Origin: Pseudomonadales bacterium
GTDB lineage: Bacteria > Pseudomonadota > Gammaproteobacteria > Pseudomonadales > Pseudohongiellaceae
Length of the DNA stretch: 13,581 bases
Direction: 5' to 3'
Assembly (NCBI GenBank): GCA_022360535.1
Contig: JAKSCP010000044.1
Location: 1 to 13,581 of the forward strand
Under the pieces are notes generated by a model. That model had not been told where the DNA came from. It was given only the letters and a program-made list of their open reading frames with translations, and ran no database searches. Positions 1-8,735 of the stretch are shown one piece after another (the stretch's first letter is position 1; each line of letters opens with the position of its first letter). Position numbers and translations under genes: made by a program.

Positions 1-143
1 CGATCCTTCAACCAACCATAAGTGTCCTGGCCACCGCCAACTAACCATCCTCTTTCAGCAAGGCGGTCAGCTATCGCAAGCGCGTCTTCAACCTGTACCG
101 GTTGGTACAGTTCCATATTTGGCATAACGTCATGTGATGGCAT
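1..143 (-). CDS. Molybdenum hydroxylase FAD-binding subunit (partial, C-terminus outside window)
   Basis: The minus strand is open from an ATG at 143-141 to the window edge, giving 47 codons. The peptide starts MPSHDVMPNMELYQPVQVED and continues through a leucine/alanine helix to WLVGGGQDTYGWLKD. This matches the start of the FAD_binding_5 fold of CoxM/XdhB/PaoB-type subunits: a Y-x-P-x-x-x-E-x-A helix followed by a glycine-rich FAD loop, usually AGGTDL-like and here GGGQDTY. The start is supported by a GAGGTGA ribosome-binding site (147-153) that overlaps the stop codon of the molybdopterin gene, 8 bases away. Internal ATGs at 125 and 116 are alternatives without such a site. The subunit would pass electrons from the Fe-S subunit to FAD. 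The family call rests on only 47 residues plus the operon context. Confidence 0.75.
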   Translation of the reverse strand, partial: MPSHDVMPNMELYQPVQVEDALAIADRLAERGWLVGGGQDTYGWLKD

Positions 144-151
144 AAGTCACC

Positions 152-2596
152 TCAGAATGTATTAGTTTTCAGTGAGCCAGTGCCCGAGCTGTACTCGTTG
201 CCGGCCAGGTGATTAATGATCATGTCCGTAGTGACAGGTGCCGTATTGAACAAGTGACCTTCCAGCGCATCGCGTAAGGCTGATGCCAGTGCTGCAGCTG
301 CCGCACCCTGGGTAGGCTCACCGATACCGCGTCCACCGGTTGGGTTTTGCGGATCGGGAATGTTCACGCCACCGGCATAGGTTTCAACCGGGACATCCAT
401 ATTGGTCGGTGGACGACACTGGTACAAACCAGTGTTGGCGGGCAGACCGTTCTGTGGATCGTAGACATGTTTCTCCAATCCAGCCAGACCGATACCCCAG
501 ACCATGCCACCGCGCATGGCGTTATCAAAGTTCTTCGGATGTACCACGGTGCCGCAGTCCGCAATCGCGACGTAGTCGACGATCTCGTACTTGCCCGTGT
601 CAGTATCCAATTCAATTTCCATGAAACCAAGTACGTTGCCTGGTGGTTGACCCACGCCTGGCAAATTGTCTTTGGCCACACCTATCAGGCCAGTACCGGC
701 CAGACCTTGCGTCGCAAGTTGCGTCAATGGATTGATGTCATCGGGATACTCTTCACCGCTGAACTTGCCACCCAACTCCATGGCACGTTGTGCAGTTTCA
801 CCATAGGACATGGACTTGCTTGGGTCTTCAGTGTTGAAGACACGCTCGTTGCCAATGTCGTAATCATCAGCTGAGCCGCCAAAGTCCATGGCCGCGATTT
901 CTTTCATCTTCTGAATGGCGTCCTGGGCAGCAACCCAGTTGGTTCGCGTATGGGTGAAGATGGTATTGGAACCACCCTGGCCGGAGCTGTGAGGCAGGTG
1001 ACGATCGGAGCGACCGCGCACGATTTCACAGCGTTCCCAGGGGATTTGCAGTGCTTCGGCAGCGGCACGACAAGTGCCTGCGTAGGAATAGGTACCCAGG
1101 TTACCCACACCACTATGGATGTAGAGCTTGCCGTCAGTGCCTATGCGAATCAGGCCGTCATATCCGCGACCACCTGCACCGTGGTAACCAAGCCCAACGC
1201 CAATACCGCGTCGCTTGCTACCGCCGAGATTACGCTCGGAGGCTTCACGCTCGGCCCAGTTAAATTCGCGTGCGCCCTGATCCAGGGCTTCCCGTACGAA
1301 GGAACTGGTCACTGGACCCTGTCCACCGCCCTGGAAACCATCGCTGGTCATGGCATTTACTTTGCGGAATTGCACGCGGTCCATGTTGATCGCATCCGCC
1401 AGCTTGTCCGTCATGGGCGCCAACACGGCTGCCATTTCGTTTTGACCCGGTCCACGCTGGGCACCACGAGGTGTGGTGTTGGTGTAAACCGAAATCATCC
1501 GGAAACGCATGTTTTCAGGTTGGTAAGCCACGGTAACGTGCTGGGCAGACGAGTTGCCGCTGCCGCCGCCAGTCATACCGCCGTCATTGACCACAACCAT
1601 GTCCACTGCAGTCACTTTGCCGTCAGAGTTCACGCCAGTCTTGATCCAACCCTGCATACCAGAGCGAGCAGAGCCAATGTAGAACTCCTGTTCGCGGGTG
1701 ATGCGCAGTTGTACTGGTCGATTCAGGATACGAGAGAAGTTGCCGGAGATGGCCATGTACGGATAAGGACCAATCTTGGAGCCAAAACCGCCGCCAGTGG
1801 CTTCGTTGATGAATACCAGATCAGCAAGATCGATATTCAGCATACGGGCCAGGCCAGCGTTGTTGGCACTCTGGCTCTGCGATGAGCCATGGAAGTAGCA
1901 CTTGCCGTTCTCCCAGTAAGCCATACAAGTACGTGCTTCCAGAGAATGGTGTGGATAGCCCATGGTGACGAATGGCTCTTCGATAATTGCTTCAGCTTGA
2001 GCAAAGCCAGCTTCGATATCACCGAATTCCCATTCGCGGGTGAACTCTCCGCCAACCGGTTCCTGACCATTGCGCAGGGCATCGATCGCCGATTGCGGCC
2101 ACTTAATTGATTTGATCTGGGCGCCAATAATTGGCGCACCTTCTGGGCCTTCTTCCTGGGTACGTACCAGCGCATTCCCATCAGGGTAGGCGTCAGGTCC
2201 GCCAGGGGTCAGACTTTCCAGTGGATCAACCACAAACGGACGGCGTTCGAAATCGATACGAATGCGATCCAGCGCAGTTTCGGCTATCTCTTCAGTGGTA
2301 GCCGCTACCGCCAGAATGGGTTGTCCAACATAAGTGATGTGTTCAGAAGCCAGCGCTGGATTGGCGGGTGGTGCCACCGGCGGTAAATCGTCGGCAGTAA
2401 TAATTCCGACTACGCCATCCATTCTGAGCGCTTCAGAAGCATCGATGTTCACCACCCGGCCTGCTGGCATCGGGCTGGTGAGAATGCGGGCAAAGACCAT
2501 GCCCTCTGCTTTGTAATCTTCTGCGTATTTAATTTCGCCCGTGACCTTGCCAGGTACACAAGGCGGAGTGAAATCTTTTCCTATATGTGTACTCAT
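152..2596 (-). CDS. Molybdenum hydroxylase, molybdopterin-binding large subunit
   Basis: This 814-residue catalytic subunit belongs to the xanthine dehydrogenase/CO dehydrogenase/aldehyde oxidase family and hydroxylates an unidentified substrate at the Mo centre. The N-terminal a/b-hammerhead domain covers about residues 15-125 (PGKVTGEIKYAEDY, then VVGIITADDLPP). Cofactor-binding motifs follow: GGGFGSK at 268-274 and PRGAQRGPG at 376-384. Near the end is GRGIGE at 755-760, whose Glu760 corresponds to the conserved active-site glutamate of the family. No signal peptide is visible, so export would depend on travelling folded with the Tat-tagged Fe-S subunit, as in periplasmic PaoABC-type enzymes. 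The start ATG overlaps the stop of the upstream gene (ATGA), which suggests translational coupling. The segment at about 150-210 looks longer than in compact homologues. The substrate cannot be read from the sequence. Confidence 0.93.
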   Translation of the reverse strand: MSTHIGKDFTPPCVPGKVTGEIKYAEDYKAEGMVFARILTSPMPAGRVVNIDASEALRMDGVVGIITADDLPPVAPPANPALASEHITYVGQPILAVAATTEEIAETALDRIRIDFERRPFVVDPLESLTPGGPDAYPDGNALVRTQEEGPEGAPIIGAQIKSIKWPQSAIDALRNGQEPVGGEFTREWEFGDIEAGFAQAEAIIEEPFVTMGYPHHSLEARTCMAYWENGKCYFHGSSQSQSANNAGLARMLNIDLADLVFINEATGGGFGSKIGPYPYMAISGNFSRILNRPVQLRITREQEFYIGSARSGMQGWIKTGVNSDGKVTAVDMVVVNDGGMTGGGSGNSSAQHVTVAYQPENMRFRMISVYTNTTPRGAQRGPGQNEMAAVLAPMTDKLADAINMDRVQFRKVNAMTSDGFQGGGQGPVTSSFVREALDQGAREFNWAEREASERNLGGSKRRGIGVGLGYHGAGGRGYDGLIRIGTDGKLYIHSGVGNLGTYSYAGTCRAAAEALQIPWERCEIVRGRSDRHLPHSSGQGGSNTIFTHTRTNWVAAQDAIQKMKEIAAMDFGGSADDYDIGNERVFNTEDPSKSMSYGETAQRAMELGGKFSGEEYPDDINPLTQLATQGLAGTGLIGVAKDNLPGVGQPPGNVLGFMEIELDTDTGKYEIVDYVAIADCGTVVHPKNFDNAMRGGMVWGIGLAGLEKHVYDPQNGLPANTGLYQCRPPTNMDVPVETYAGGVNIPDPQNPTGGRGIGEPTQGAAAAALASALRDALEGHLFNTAPVTTDMIINHLAGNEYSSGTGSLKTNTF

Positions 2597-3183
2597 GCTA
2601 GTTGCCCCGAGGCGCGCAACACGCCATTGATATAGTGTTCATAGGCACCGCAGCGGCAAAGATTGCCGGAGAGTCCTGCGCGAACTTCAGCGCGGGTAGG
2701 GCGCGGATTGTTATTCAACAACGCCACCGCCGACATGACCTGTCCCGGTGTGCAGAATCCGCATTGCGGTGAGTTCTCATCGATAAACGCCTGCTGTACC
2801 GGATGCAGCGTGCCATCCGCGGCCTTGACTCCCTCAATGGAAACCACGGCCTTGTCTTTCACATTATGGGTGAGGACAGAACAAGCGTAGTTGGCAACAC
2901 CATCGATCAGTACCGTACAAGCGCCACACTCGCCACGGTTGCAACCAATCTTGGTGCCCGTGAGGTCGAGTTTATAGCGTAGCGTGTAGGCAAGTGTTTC
3001 CGATGGCATCACATCTACGGGTCTACTGCGCCCGTTTATGTTGAGTGTTATCAAGCGCTCGGCGGCACCTTGCCCGGATTGGGCATTGGCAAGGTACATT
3101 CCAGCTCCGGTCGTTGCTGCCGCACCGGAGAAGATGACCCCCTTGATAAAACGTCTGCGTGTGAGTTGAGGATTCACTGACAT
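2593..3183 (-). CDS. Tat-exported [2Fe-2S] small subunit of molybdenum hydroxylase
   Basis: This 196-residue electron-transfer subunit has two [2Fe-2S] clusters. The plant-type ferredoxin cluster uses Cys81, Cys86, Cys89 and Cys101 (CNRGECGACT). The C-terminal helical cluster uses Cys141, Cys144, Cys176 and Cys178 (CGFC and CRC). All eight ligands are present. Residues 8-34 form a Tat signal: TRRRFIKG, then a hydrophobic AAATTGAGMYLANA stretch. The enzyme is therefore probably periplasmic. I chose ATG 3183 over an in-frame GTG at 3225. The ATG has GGAG just upstream and puts the twin arginines near the N-terminus. The GTG has no ribosome-binding site and would add 14 residues before the Tat motif. 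It is the first gene of the operon, followed by the molybdopterin and FAD subunits. No dedicated MoCo-insertion chaperone lies inside the window. Confidence 0.93.
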   Translation of the reverse strand: MSVNPQLTRRRFIKGVIFSGAAATTGAGMYLANAQSGQGAAERLITLNINGRSRPVDVMPSETLAYTLRYKLDLTGTKIGCNRGECGACTVLIDGVANYACSVLTHNVKDKAVVSIEGVKAADGTLHPVQQAFIDENSPQCGFCTPGQVMSAVALLNNNPRPTRAEVRAGLSGNLCRCGAYEHYINGVLRASGQLA

Positions 3184-3489
3184 AGCTCCGTTTTTGTTGA
3201 GTTTCGTAATCAAAAATAGACTCACAGCAAGCAGGGTTTCTGCGACCCTATTTTTGGCATATATAGCTCCTTACGAGGCTATGCCTTTTTCTGCTCAAAA
3301 GCAACAAAACCCCTATGCTTTAAAGGGCTGAAACGCCCGGAATACGGGGGCTTGCGGCAAATGGTGGAGGAAAAATTACAGACTGTCACAATTGTTCAAA
3401 ATAGAGCAGTCGCTCACCTTGCCTTGGCGCCCTTGCTGGATTAATTTGCGGGCTTCCAACAGGTCCACTATTCAGGAGTAATCCGCCCC
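3184..3489. other. Divergent intergenic region between the Mo-hydroxylase operon and the M14 peptidase
   Basis: This 306-base stretch has no convincing gene and must hold two divergent promoters. No -35/-10 pair is good enough to call. It contains several short hairpins: 3256-3285 (described separately), a GGGC/GCCC stem at 3325-3338, and a competing CCCG/CGGG stem at 3336-3348. The last two share bases and cannot form together. The ribosome-binding site of the peptidase, AGGAG at 3474-3478, is 11 bases before its ATG, slightly long. Confidence 0.6.
3256..3290 (+). terminator. Bulged hairpin followed by a T5 tract (terminator-like)
   Basis: GGCAT (3256-3260) pairs with ATGCC (3281-3285), and AGC (3265-3267) with GCT (3278-3280). 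TC pairs with GA inside that, leaving a CTTAC loop and an ATAT bulge. TTTTT follows at 3286-3290 on the plus strand. No plus-strand gene ends here. It may stop antisense transcripts leaving the hydroxylase operon, or it may act as a leader structure on the other strand. The stem is weak. Confidence 0.3.
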
Positions 3490-5100
3490 ATGTCTCGCGC
3501 ACTATTCGCTGTCATCCTTAGTTCAATTTGTGGCATCTACTCCGCTGCAGCCCAGCAGAACTTCTCTTTTACTGAAGCCATGCTGACGGCAGCGGAGCGG
3601 AGTAACTATGAGCGCACCTCCACCTTCCAGGAGGTAGTAGATGTGATTGATGCGCTGGCGGCGAATACCCAATTGATGCACCGGGAGCGGCTGCTACTGA
3701 CCCGCGAAGGTCGCGACGTACCGATTGTGGTGCTGGCGAATCCTCCTATCAGTACACCAGAGCAAGCGGAAGCCTCCGGTAAACCGGCGATCTATATCCA
3801 GGGCAATATTCACGGTGGGGAAGTCGAAGGAAAAGAGGCATCGCTGATTGTCATGCGGGACATCTTGTATGGCGACAAGCGGCATCTTTTGGACAATCAG
3901 ATTATTGTTTTTGTCCCGATTTATAATGCCGACGGCAACGACGCAATGTCACAGGACAATCGTCCGAACCAGGAATTCAGCCCATTGTTTACCGGACTGC
4001 GTGCGGCACATGGATACGACTTAAACCGTGATGGCATGATTGTGGAAGCGGATGAAACCAAAGCGTTGTATGAGCGGGTAATCCAACGCTGGGATCCTGA
4101 CTTACTGGTTGACCTGCATACAACAAATGGCACCTGGCACGGTTACTCGCTCACTTATGCGCCCTCTTATCATACGGCGGGGGATGCAGCGACATCAGAC
4201 TATACTTCAGACGTCATGTTGCCAGCCATCCAGGCATCCGTACGAGACAAGTTCTCACTGGAATTCAATTGGTACGGTGGGTACAACTACCGTGACTGGC
4301 CTCCAACTGAATTGCGCACCTACCACCATGCGCCGCGCTACATAACCAATAACATGGCGCTGCGAAATCGCATGGCCATTCTCAGTGAAACGTTTTCCCA
4401 TGATCGCTTCTATAAACGGGTGCATGCCGCCAATGCGTTTGTAGAAGAGATTCTCGAGTACACCAATGTCAATGGTGCCGAGATTCAGCGGATTAACCAG
4501 GAAGCGGATGCACGAGTTGCTGAAACCTCCATTGGTCAGGAGAAGGGGGTGCAGTTTTTGATGGTGCCGAGGGAAGAACCACTGGACCTGCTGACTTATT
4601 CCTATATCCCATACACCAACGATGCTGGCGAAGAGGATTTTGTGCGCAGCGCCGAACTGGTCACGATCCCCGACGTTGTTAATTACAATGCATTTGAGGC
4701 ATCTCGAACTGCGATTGTTCCCAGTGCCTATGTCTTCAGTTCCGCTTTTGCAGGCCTGGCTGACAAGCTGCAAGAACATGGAATCTGGGTAGAAGTGTTG
4801 GAAGCCGATACCAGTTTCAATGGTGAAGTGTTCATCATTGATGAGATTGGTAAACAAAGCTATGTGCAAAATGGCCATCGAAATTCGCTCTTACGTGGCG
4901 AATTTCGCAGCGAGACCCGTTCGTTCTCCCGTGGCGATTTTGTTGTCTCTATGAATGACCGACTGGCAAACTTGATTTTCTATTTGCTGGAGCCTGAGTC
5001 GGATGATGGATTGGCTTACTGGAACCTGTTTGATGACTACCTGGAGCCAACTCTTTCTGCTAATGGCACTGTCGAATACCCAATCTTTAAAGTCAGATAG
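3490..5100 (+). CDS. Secreted M14-family zinc carboxypeptidase
   Basis: This 536-residue protein has an N-terminal Sec signal (hydrophobic residues 4-20, likely cleavage after SAAA at about residue 21). The metallocarboxypeptidase M14 signature is complete. Zinc ligands are His108 and Glu111 in IHGGEVEGKE and His210 in LVDLHTTNG. Further conserved motifs are NADGND (147-151) and DLNRDG (177-182), corresponding to the family NPDG and DLNR motifs. Glu300 in ILSETFSHDR is the likely catalytic glutamate. The M14 domain covers about 40-330. The C-terminal part (about 390-536) resembles the extra domain of large bacterial M14 proteins. It probably trims peptides in the periplasm or outside the cell. 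The natural substrate is unknown. It converges on a TonB-dependent receptor gene, so a joint role in peptide scavenging is possible but is inference only. Confidence 0.9.
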   Translation: MSRALFAVILSSICGIYSAAAQQNFSFTEAMLTAAERSNYERTSTFQEVVDVIDALAANTQLMHRERLLLTREGRDVPIVVLANPPISTPEQAEASGKPAIYIQGNIHGGEVEGKEASLIVMRDILYGDKRHLLDNQIIVFVPIYNADGNDAMSQDNRPNQEFSPLFTGLRAAHGYDLNRDGMIVEADETKALYERVIQRWDPDLLVDLHTTNGTWHGYSLTYAPSYHTAGDAATSDYTSDVMLPAIQASVRDKFSLEFNWYGGYNYRDWPPTELRTYHHAPRYITNNMALRNRMAILSETFSHDRFYKRVHAANAFVEEILEYTNVNGAEIQRINQEADARVAETSIGQEKGVQFLMVPREEPLDLLTYSYIPYTNDAGEEDFVRSAELVTIPDVVNYNAFEASRTAIVPSAYVFSSAFAGLADKLQEHGIWVEVLEADTSFNGEVFIIDEIGKQSYVQNGHRNSLLRGEFRSETRSFSRGDFVVSMNDRLANLIFYLLEPESDDGLAYWNLFDDYLEPTLSANGTVEYPIFKVR

Positions 5101-5116
5101 TTCTTTGGGCCAATAA

Positions 5117-5149
5117 AAAACCCGGCTACCTGAGCAGTAGCCGGGTTTT
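5117..5149. terminator. Bidirectional rho-independent terminator
   Basis: A perfect 13-bp stem (5117-5129 with 5137-5149, core AACCCGGCTAC) closes a 7-base loop, CTGAGCA. On the plus strand it ends in TTTTCTTTT. On the minus strand it is followed by a run of six T. It lies between the convergent M14 peptidase (stop at 5100) and receptor (stop at 5170) and can serve both. Confidence 0.93.
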
Positions 5150-5169
5150 CTTTTACCGAATAGATCGAC

Positions 5170-8100
5170 TTAGAATTCGATCTGAATTCCCAAACGAACT
5201 TCGTACAGAGTCGCGTTCTCTCTGAGGTCGTTAATTGTGTCAGGAGTAAACTCGTTGAACACGTAGCGACCTTGTGCATCAAGGTCCATGTCCACAACTT
5301 CCTGCGAGAAAAACTCGGCGTCGTACTGCACGCCCCATTCGTCATTAAGCAGGTTCAACAGGTTGTAGACCTTCAGGTACGCCCTGGCTCGTGAACCGAA
5401 GAAGAAAGGGATCTCCTGGTCGATTCGCAGGTCCATCCGGGAAGACCAACGAGCATGTGATTCGTTACGTGGCAGGAAGCCGCCAGCGAAATCGGCATAG
5501 CCGTTAGTGCGAATGAATTCACCCCAGGCAGCAGTGTCGAAGTCAGGACCAAGCACTACATTCGGATCATTCAGAGCAGGAATGTAGAGTTGATGACGAC
5601 CAAAACGCTGATCACCTTCCAGAGGCTGCGAGCTCATCACAAAACTTTGTGGCTGTCCTTTCTTGCGGAAGAACAGGGCTGTGATGCGAGTCTCGTGGTT
5701 AGGAATGAAATCGCGACCGTAGCTCAAGCGCGCTGTGAAGCGGTGTGGCGATACGTAGTTCGAAGTCGCTGGCAGGGGATCCAACAGGGTGGTGGTCGCC
5801 AGGTTGTCGAAGTTGGAACCCGCCACGAATGAAGTCATTGGGCTGACGTCTGTTTGATCTGTGAAGGCATAGCCAAACAACCAGTCCAGGCCCCAATCAG
5901 TGCGTTGCTTGGCAACCACTGAAACTGCAAGGCCGTCACCATCAGTCTGGGCATTGGTGAGCATGAAATTGCTCTCACCGCGCGCGAAGTCGAAGATTGG
6001 TTGGCCGGCAGCAGTAGTGCCTACCTGATCTTGCGAGATGTCTTCGTAGTAAGCTGGATCGTCCTGCTGTGAGTACAGGATGTCAGCGTCAACACTGATT
6101 CCATTGTTAAAGGTATAAGTCGCACCCAGTGCATACTTCAGTTCAGAAGGCTGCTCATAGTTAGGATCGATCAATACCAGGTTTTCATCGGAACCGTCGT
6201 CTACAGTAGTCGCAGCGACCTGATCAACCATCTGTTGGGGTACGTCGTAGCCAGGACGACCTGCGCCACTCAGTGGCAGATCGTTCAGCACAGAGCGTGC
6301 ACCGTCGAAGTTGCGAAGCTGCAACTGCACGTTAGAGATACCGTCGTTACTCCAGGCGTTGGTGATCCATACATTAGGATTACCACCTGAGTAGAGACCA
6401 ATACCACCACGTACGGTCAGGTTGTAGTTGGCTTCCCAGGTAAAACCGAGACGCGGCATCCACAGATCCACACCGTCCAGGTTGGCATCGTTACGAATAC
6501 CGGCAGTGTTGGTGAAAGCCTGGTTAAAGGTTGGGCGGTCAGACATGCTCATGCGTTCATAACGCAGACCACCGACCAGTGTCAGGTTGTAATCAGGGAT
6601 ATACCATTCATCCTGAATATAGAAGATATCCATGTCGTTACCGTAGTTTGCGGCAGCATCATCAGGATTATTGGTACCACCACCACTACCATAGTAGATG
6701 CGGCTTGGACGACCCAACTCAAACTTGTCGATACCTGAAAGACCACACAGCGGGTCATCGAAACGACCTTGCGCGGTTAAAGCAGCACAAGAAGCGGGGT
6801 TGTCGCCGGAATCATCGAAGTAATCGTATTCACCACCATTGGAGTGCTGTACGAACTGGTTGAAAACTTCCAGTTCATCACGTTCGTAACCAAAGGTGAG
6901 TACATGGTCACCAGCCAGGTATTGACCCTGGAAGCGGTAAAATGTGGATTCCCAGTTCAGCTGGTTAGCTTGACGGGAGTCGTCAGCACCGAGGTACACA
7001 ACGTCGCGGCCCAGGCTGATTTGATGATCGCCAAAATCCAGCGGCCCCACAGTGTTTTGTGCATCAACCATTTCATTGGTATTAATGAAGATCTCACTGG
7101 AGAATGCATCGGTCCATTGTGACTGCAAACGAGCTGTCCAGGTCTCCAGTTCAGCACCTTTTTGGTAAAAGTGATTGGAGAATTCAAACTCATTAGGGTC
7201 ACCATCAGATGCCCGGTCTTCAACACCATCGTAGCCGTTGTAGATCAATGAGGCTGTGTGATTTTCATTGATGTTGTAATCAAGGCGAATGATGTAGCTC
7301 TCGGTAGTCTGGACACCGTTTGCTGGCTCACCGCCGGGATCATAGTTATAGACATTGTTTGAAATATCGCGGATGCGATTGAAGTCTGACTGAGAGAGCC
7401 AGGGACGTGCTTCACCATTGCTGGAACCGGCAAAACCCTGGGCGATAAATTCAGGTGACTCTGATTCCTCATAAGCGCCAAAGATGAAGAGCTTATCTTC
7501 AATCAGTGGGCCACCAACCGAGAAGCCGTAATATTCCTCGTCATAGTCTTCGGTAGTGAACCTGAGGTTTTCCTGATTTGGGGTAGTGATGGAGTCACCA
7601 CGGAGATTATCGTTAGTGCCTTCGAAGAAAGCGTTTCCAGTCCACTCGTTAGTACCAGACTTAGTCACCGCGTTGATGTTACAGGCACTGAAACCACCGT
7701 AAGTTACATCAAAAGGAGCAAGCTCTGCGGATACCTGGCCGATTGCCGCGTAGGGGAAGGGCATACCAGTCGCAGTCGCATACCCATTGTTGTTCAGACC
7801 GAAACGGTCGTTTTGAGCAACACCGTCCAGACTCAAACTGTTGAAGCGAGGGTGCTTACCAATACAGTTAACTTGCGAATCTCGCGCATCACCATCGAGG
7901 TTGAAACGTGGATCGACAGAGTAGACGTCTCGAATGTCCCGGTTGTAGGCAACCATGGTATCCAGTTCGAACTGTCCAAACGTTGCAGAAGGACCCGCCG
8001 CAACGTCTACAAGCGTATTGGCTTCGCCAAACACGATGATCTCTTCGATCTCGCTTGGCGCGCCCATATCGACCGTCAAGTTGTAGACATCGCCCAATTG

Positions 8101-8394
8101 AATGGTGTCGATGGTTACAGTCTTGGCGTTGTTAATAGTGACTATGTAGGGTCCACCTACTGGCAAGTTAGTGGCATAGAAAGTACCGGAATTGTTCGAT
8201 TGCAGCGTTCGGGTTGAACCGGTACGAGAATCTTGAATTTCGACTGTGGCATTCACCAGTGGATTGCCGGAACCGTCTACCAGACGGCCTCGAATTGCGG
8301 ATGCGGTATCCTGTGCTGCCAGTTCCCCGGAAAGACCGAGGCCCAGCAAAACAGAGGCGCACAGCAGTTTCTTTGCACTTTGTGGACAGCGCAT
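5170..8394 (-). CDS. TonB-dependent outer-membrane receptor, Oar-like, with carboxypeptidase-regulatory-like domain
   Basis: This 1074-residue outer-membrane receptor has a signal peptide at 1-28 (LLCASVLLGLGLSGELAAQ). An Ig-like carboxypeptidase-regulatory domain follows at about 32-112 (IRGRLVDGSGNPLVNATVEI). A TonB-box-like EIEEIIVFGE sits at 115-124, then a plug to about 250 with SLSLDGVAQND and NAVTKSGTNEWTG. The rest is an aromatic-rich beta barrel ending LGIQIEF, with the terminal Phe typical of BAM substrates. Cys177 and Cys238 in the plug, and Cys536 and Cys550 in a predicted surface loop, could form disulfides. An AGGAGGAG ribosome-binding site (8398-8405) fixes the ATG. Oar-like members import or secrete large substrates, but the ligand here cannot be deduced. 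No TonB/ExbBD genes are in the window. It ends at a terminator shared with the convergent M14 peptidase. Confidence 0.93.
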   Translation of the reverse strand: MRCPQSAKKLLCASVLLGLGLSGELAAQDTASAIRGRLVDGSGNPLVNATVEIQDSRTGSTRTLQSNNSGTFYATNLPVGGPYIVTINNAKTVTIDTIQLGDVYNLTVDMGAPSEIEEIIVFGEANTLVDVAAGPSATFGQFELDTMVAYNRDIRDVYSVDPRFNLDGDARDSQVNCIGKHPRFNSLSLDGVAQNDRFGLNNNGYATATGMPFPYAAIGQVSAELAPFDVTYGGFSACNINAVTKSGTNEWTGNAFFEGTNDNLRGDSITTPNQENLRFTTEDYDEEYYGFSVGGPLIEDKLFIFGAYEESESPEFIAQGFAGSSNGEARPWLSQSDFNRIRDISNNVYNYDPGGEPANGVQTTESYIIRLDYNINENHTASLIYNGYDGVEDRASDGDPNEFEFSNHFYQKGAELETWTARLQSQWTDAFSSEIFINTNEMVDAQNTVGPLDFGDHQISLGRDVVYLGADDSRQANQLNWESTFYRFQGQYLAGDHVLTFGYERDELEVFNQFVQHSNGGEYDYFDDSGDNPASCAALTAQGRFDDPLCGLSGIDKFELGRPSRIYYGSGGGTNNPDDAAANYGNDMDIFYIQDEWYIPDYNLTLVGGLRYERMSMSDRPTFNQAFTNTAGIRNDANLDGVDLWMPRLGFTWEANYNLTVRGGIGLYSGGNPNVWITNAWSNDGISNVQLQLRNFDGARSVLNDLPLSGAGRPGYDVPQQMVDQVAATTVDDGSDENLVLIDPNYEQPSELKYALGATYTFNNGISVDADILYSQQDDPAYYEDISQDQVGTTAAGQPIFDFARGESNFMLTNAQTDGDGLAVSVVAKQRTDWGLDWLFGYAFTDQTDVSPMTSFVAGSNFDNLATTTLLDPLPATSNYVSPHRFTARLSYGRDFIPNHETRITALFFRKKGQPQSFVMSSQPLEGDQRFGRHQLYIPALNDPNVVLGPDFDTAAWGEFIRTNGYADFAGGFLPRNESHARWSSRMDLRIDQEIPFFFGSRARAYLKVYNLLNLLNDEWGVQYDAEFFSQEVVDMDLDAQGRYVFNEFTPDTINDLRENATLYEVRLGIQIEF

Positions 8395-8405
8395 TTGCTC
8401 CTCCT

Positions 8406-8735
8406 GAAAGTAAAGGGTTTGGTTTTTTTCGTTAACTTACCGAACGCGTGTTTTTATAGTTGCTGCGCTTCACTGCGCATACGATTCGGCGTATCCATGT
8501 TTAACCTGTACATTTTAATGGTGAGGTCATTGCAATTTTGTGACACGCTGAATTTTTCGTTCGCTAAGTCCCCCGCTACATCCCTCATAAACTCTGACCT
8601 GCAGACATTTCCCGTCAAAGATGCAAGTCAGAAATGCGAATGCGCTGTAATGATTCTGTCACACAGACAAGAGCTAGCCCAAGGGCTTTTTTTGTTTATT
8701 CGGGAATTTACAAATCAGGGCCAGAAACTGATCAA
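8406..8735. other. Gene-free region upstream of the receptor gene
   Basis: These 330 bases contain no credible gene. The receptor promoter should be here; TATAAA at about -55 from its ATG on the minus strand is a possible -10 box without a good -35 partner. Two small adjacent hairpins lie in the receptor leader: 8464-8479 (TGCGC/GCGCA) and 8479-8494 (ATACG/CGTAT). On the plus strand, a TCTGT/ACAGA hairpin (8655-8667) is followed by a T7-tailed hairpin (8676-8693), although no plus-strand gene precedes it. Confidence 0.5.
8676..8693 (+). terminator. Short hairpin with T7 tail (weak terminator candidate)
   Basis: AGCC (8676-8679) pairs with GGCT (8684-8687) around a CAAG loop, and the T run extends to 8693. 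The stem is only 4 bp. It has no upstream coding sequence, so it is either chance or the end of a small RNA. Confidence 0.25.

Noticed and set aside
950..1885. Plus-strand 311-codon open frame opposite the molybdopterin subunit
   Set aside because: It is antisense to a clearly recognisable enzyme, has no protein-like domains and no ribosome-binding site. It is a frame shadow.
4255..4878. Minus-strand 207-codon open frame within the M14 peptidase
   Set aside because: It is antisense to a gene with intact catalytic motifs and its composition is not protein-like.
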